Source: Calditrichota bacterium | GTDB lineage: Bacteria; Calditrichota; Calditrichia; Calditrichales; J004 | NCBI GenBank assembly: GCA_013112635.1 | Contig: JABFGF010000001.1 | Coordinates: 868,001 to 932,000 of the forward strand | Length of the DNA stretch: 64,000 nt | Reading direction: 5' to 3' | Part shown: positions 63,101 to 64,000 of the stretch, one piece after another | How the letters are laid out: each line of letters starts with the position of its first letter | Position numbering within the stretch: the first letter of the stretch is position 1 | Notes under the pieces: model-generated | Databases searched by the model: none | The model's input: only the letters and a program-made list of their open reading frames with translations | Told to the model about the DNA's origin: nothing | Position numbers and translations under genes: made by a program

Positions 63101-63448
63101 TTATTCAGCTACGTTTGGTTCACCCTCAAAGGTTTCTTTTTTCAATTCATCCTTAAGGATTTTACCAGCTTTGAAATGCGTTTTGCGGCGGGCAGGTACA
63201 TAGATAATCTCACCTGTTCGGGGATTTCTTGCTTTTGGTTTCGGCTTGGTCTTTTTAACTTCAAATACGCCAAAGTCACGAATTTCTATACGGACTTCCG
63301 GATCAGCTTCACTCAGAATTTTTCGTAGAGATGAAAAAACAGCATCAACAAATTTTTCTGCTGTATAGATTTTTATGTTCTCACCTAAACTGTTATTTAA
63401 TTCCAGGGCAGTTCTTTTGGCAACGTCCTTTTTTGTCACCGTTCTCAT
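63101..63448 (-). CDS. HU/IHF-family DNA-binding protein
   Basis: A 115-residue histone-like protein. The DNA-binding arm has 'GVFEVKKTKPKPKARNPRTGE' and 'VPARRKTHFKAGKIL', the usual HU/IHF C-terminal pattern; the helical dimer core is at 1-60. It is about 20 residues longer than E. coli HU, with an acidic tail (ELKKETFEGEPNVAE). GGAGGAG lies 4 bases before the start. It probably bends DNA and compacts the nucleoid. Confidence 0.95.
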   Translation of the reverse strand: MRTVTKKDVAKRTALELNNSLGENIKIYTAEKFVDAVFSSLRKILSEADPEVRIEIRDFGVFEVKKTKPKPKARNPRTGEIIYVPARRKTHFKAGKILKDELKKETFEGEPNVAE

Positions 63449-63801
63449 CCGCTCCTCCGTAATGTCAAAATCTCTAATTTTATTTAGGATTAATTGGGAC
63501 GTTTAAAATAAAGCCATCTTTTTTTGAAAGCAAGCTTTATATCCAATAATTCCAATAATTTAAGCCGTATTAAAGCCAAACTTTACCATATTTCGGCTAC
63601 ACCATTTTAATCTTTATTTTTATTACAATTTTTATATAACTTTTACAAATTTCAATTAAAAGTGTCAATATATTCCGCAAGATAGACAATATACTTGGAG
63701 AAAATACAATAATTATATTTCCTTATATCTAAATTTAATTCGAGAAATAATTATAAGATAACCCGGAGAATTTTTGAGGGTGCTTAATTCGCACGAAAGA
63801 G
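63449..63801. other. Intergenic region with no recognised element
   Basis: A 353-base AT-rich gap between the HU-type gene and mutS, both on the minus strand. I see no ORF, RNA gene or strong hairpin here. The promoter of the HU-type gene must lie in it, but no clear -35/-10 pair stands out. Confidence 0.6.
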
Positions 63802-64000
63802 CTATTTTATCATTTGCTTGAGTTCATTTAATTTTTGCAAGGCCTGCAGCGGTGTCATATTGTTTACATCAATCTGTTCCATTTCTTTTTCTATTTTGGC
63901 CTTTTCTTTTACCTCAAATAAGTTAATCTGGTTTTGATCCACTCTATGCCCTGCCCTGCGTTGGGCCAATTTTGGTTTTTTACTATTTGGGGTTAGTTCA
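63802..64000 (-). CDS. mutS: DNA mismatch repair protein MutS, C-terminal fragment
   Basis: The last 65 codons of a gene that runs off the right edge of the window. The visible end includes a Lys/Glu-rich segment (INLFEVKEKAKIEKEMEQID) and closes 'DVNNMTPLQALQKLNELKQMIK', the MutS tail where 'NxMTPLxALxxLxELK' is typical. The stop codon is at 63802-63804. The gene product recognises base mismatches after replication. Confidence 0.92.
   Translation of the reverse strand, partial: ELTPNSKKPKLAQRRAGHRVDQNQINLFEVKEKAKIEKEMEQIDVNNMTPLQALQKLNELKQMIK

Noticed and set aside
63449-63801. Small RNA or small ORF in the gap before the HU-type gene
   Set aside because: No open frame with a ribosome site and no stable hairpin could be seen.

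Overview
The window is about 38-40% GC by eye and gene-dense. It looks like the chromosome of a Gram-negative bacterium of the FCB group, most like Calditrichota, Ignavibacteria or Marinimicrobia. The reasons are Pro-Asn-Pro-Phe-Asn-Pro C-terminal sorting tails on three secreted proteins, a GWxTD-domain protein, a FISUMP-domain lipoprotein, DUF5683- and DUF4296-like small proteins, a kinase with PEGA repeats, outer-membrane barrel proteins and a futalosine-pathway MqnA homologue. The phylum is inferred; no rRNA is present. I saw no tRNA, insertion sequence, prophage or CRISPR array.

Layout. Bases 1-10188: the 3' end of a nonribosomal peptide cluster (a two-module NRPS fragment ending in an epimerization domain, then a sulfotransferase, MFS exporter, MbtH-like protein, type II thioesterase and Sfp-type phosphopantetheinyl transferase). 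Bases 10219-14833: a signalling operon (lipoprotein-like protein, GAF-sigma54 activator, Ser/Thr kinase with PEGA repeats, small exported protein). Bases 14918-20190: a two-half M16 peptidase lipoprotein and a secreted repeat protein, the latter behind a sigma54-like promoter. Bases 20338-28560 (minus): an OmpR/EnvZ-type pair, then a packed housekeeping run purF-ubiA-ftsY-rimO-GWxTD joined by stop/start overlaps. Bases 28829-40379: a hydrolase lipoprotein coupled to a 7TM-DISM histidine kinase, four exported proteins (including a 14-repeat FG-GAP/VCBS-type protein and a lipase-like protein), and a LuxR-type response regulator. That regulator is flanked on both sides by the same inverted repeat, a candidate operator.

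Bases 40455-43930: a frameshifted small gene, a DUF5683-like protein, RidA, then a probable chromosome origin (DnaA boxes, AT-rich tract, promoter) and dnaA. Bases 43940-55675 (mostly minus): MqnA, envelope proteins, a UAP-like nucleotidyltransferase, a REC-PAS-GAF-SpoIIE phosphatase, a metalloprotease/beta-propeller/barrel fusion, a glycogen debranching-type enzyme and a STAS protein. Bases 55773-60261 (minus): a sugar-nucleotide epimerase, a Gfo/Idh oxidoreductase, prephenate dehydrogenase, DAHP synthase and RuvX. Bases 60506-64000: a hybrid histidine kinase, an HU-type protein and the C-terminal end of MutS.

How it fits together. The NRPS cluster carries its own carrier-protein activation (PPTase), A-domain helper (MbtH), editing (TE II), tailoring (sulfotransferase) and export (MFS). 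The second A-domain pocket reads as threonine with one substitution. With the terminal E domain this predicts a D-allo-Thr residue, and the partial first pocket suits an aromatic residue. The rest of the window is rich in regulation: four histidine kinases or phosphatase regulators, two separate response regulators, a sigma54 activator and a Ser/Thr kinase, interleaved with exported proteins. The candidates I find most worth testing are the NRPS product, the response-regulator operator pair with its surrounding secretome, and the sigma54-like promoter.
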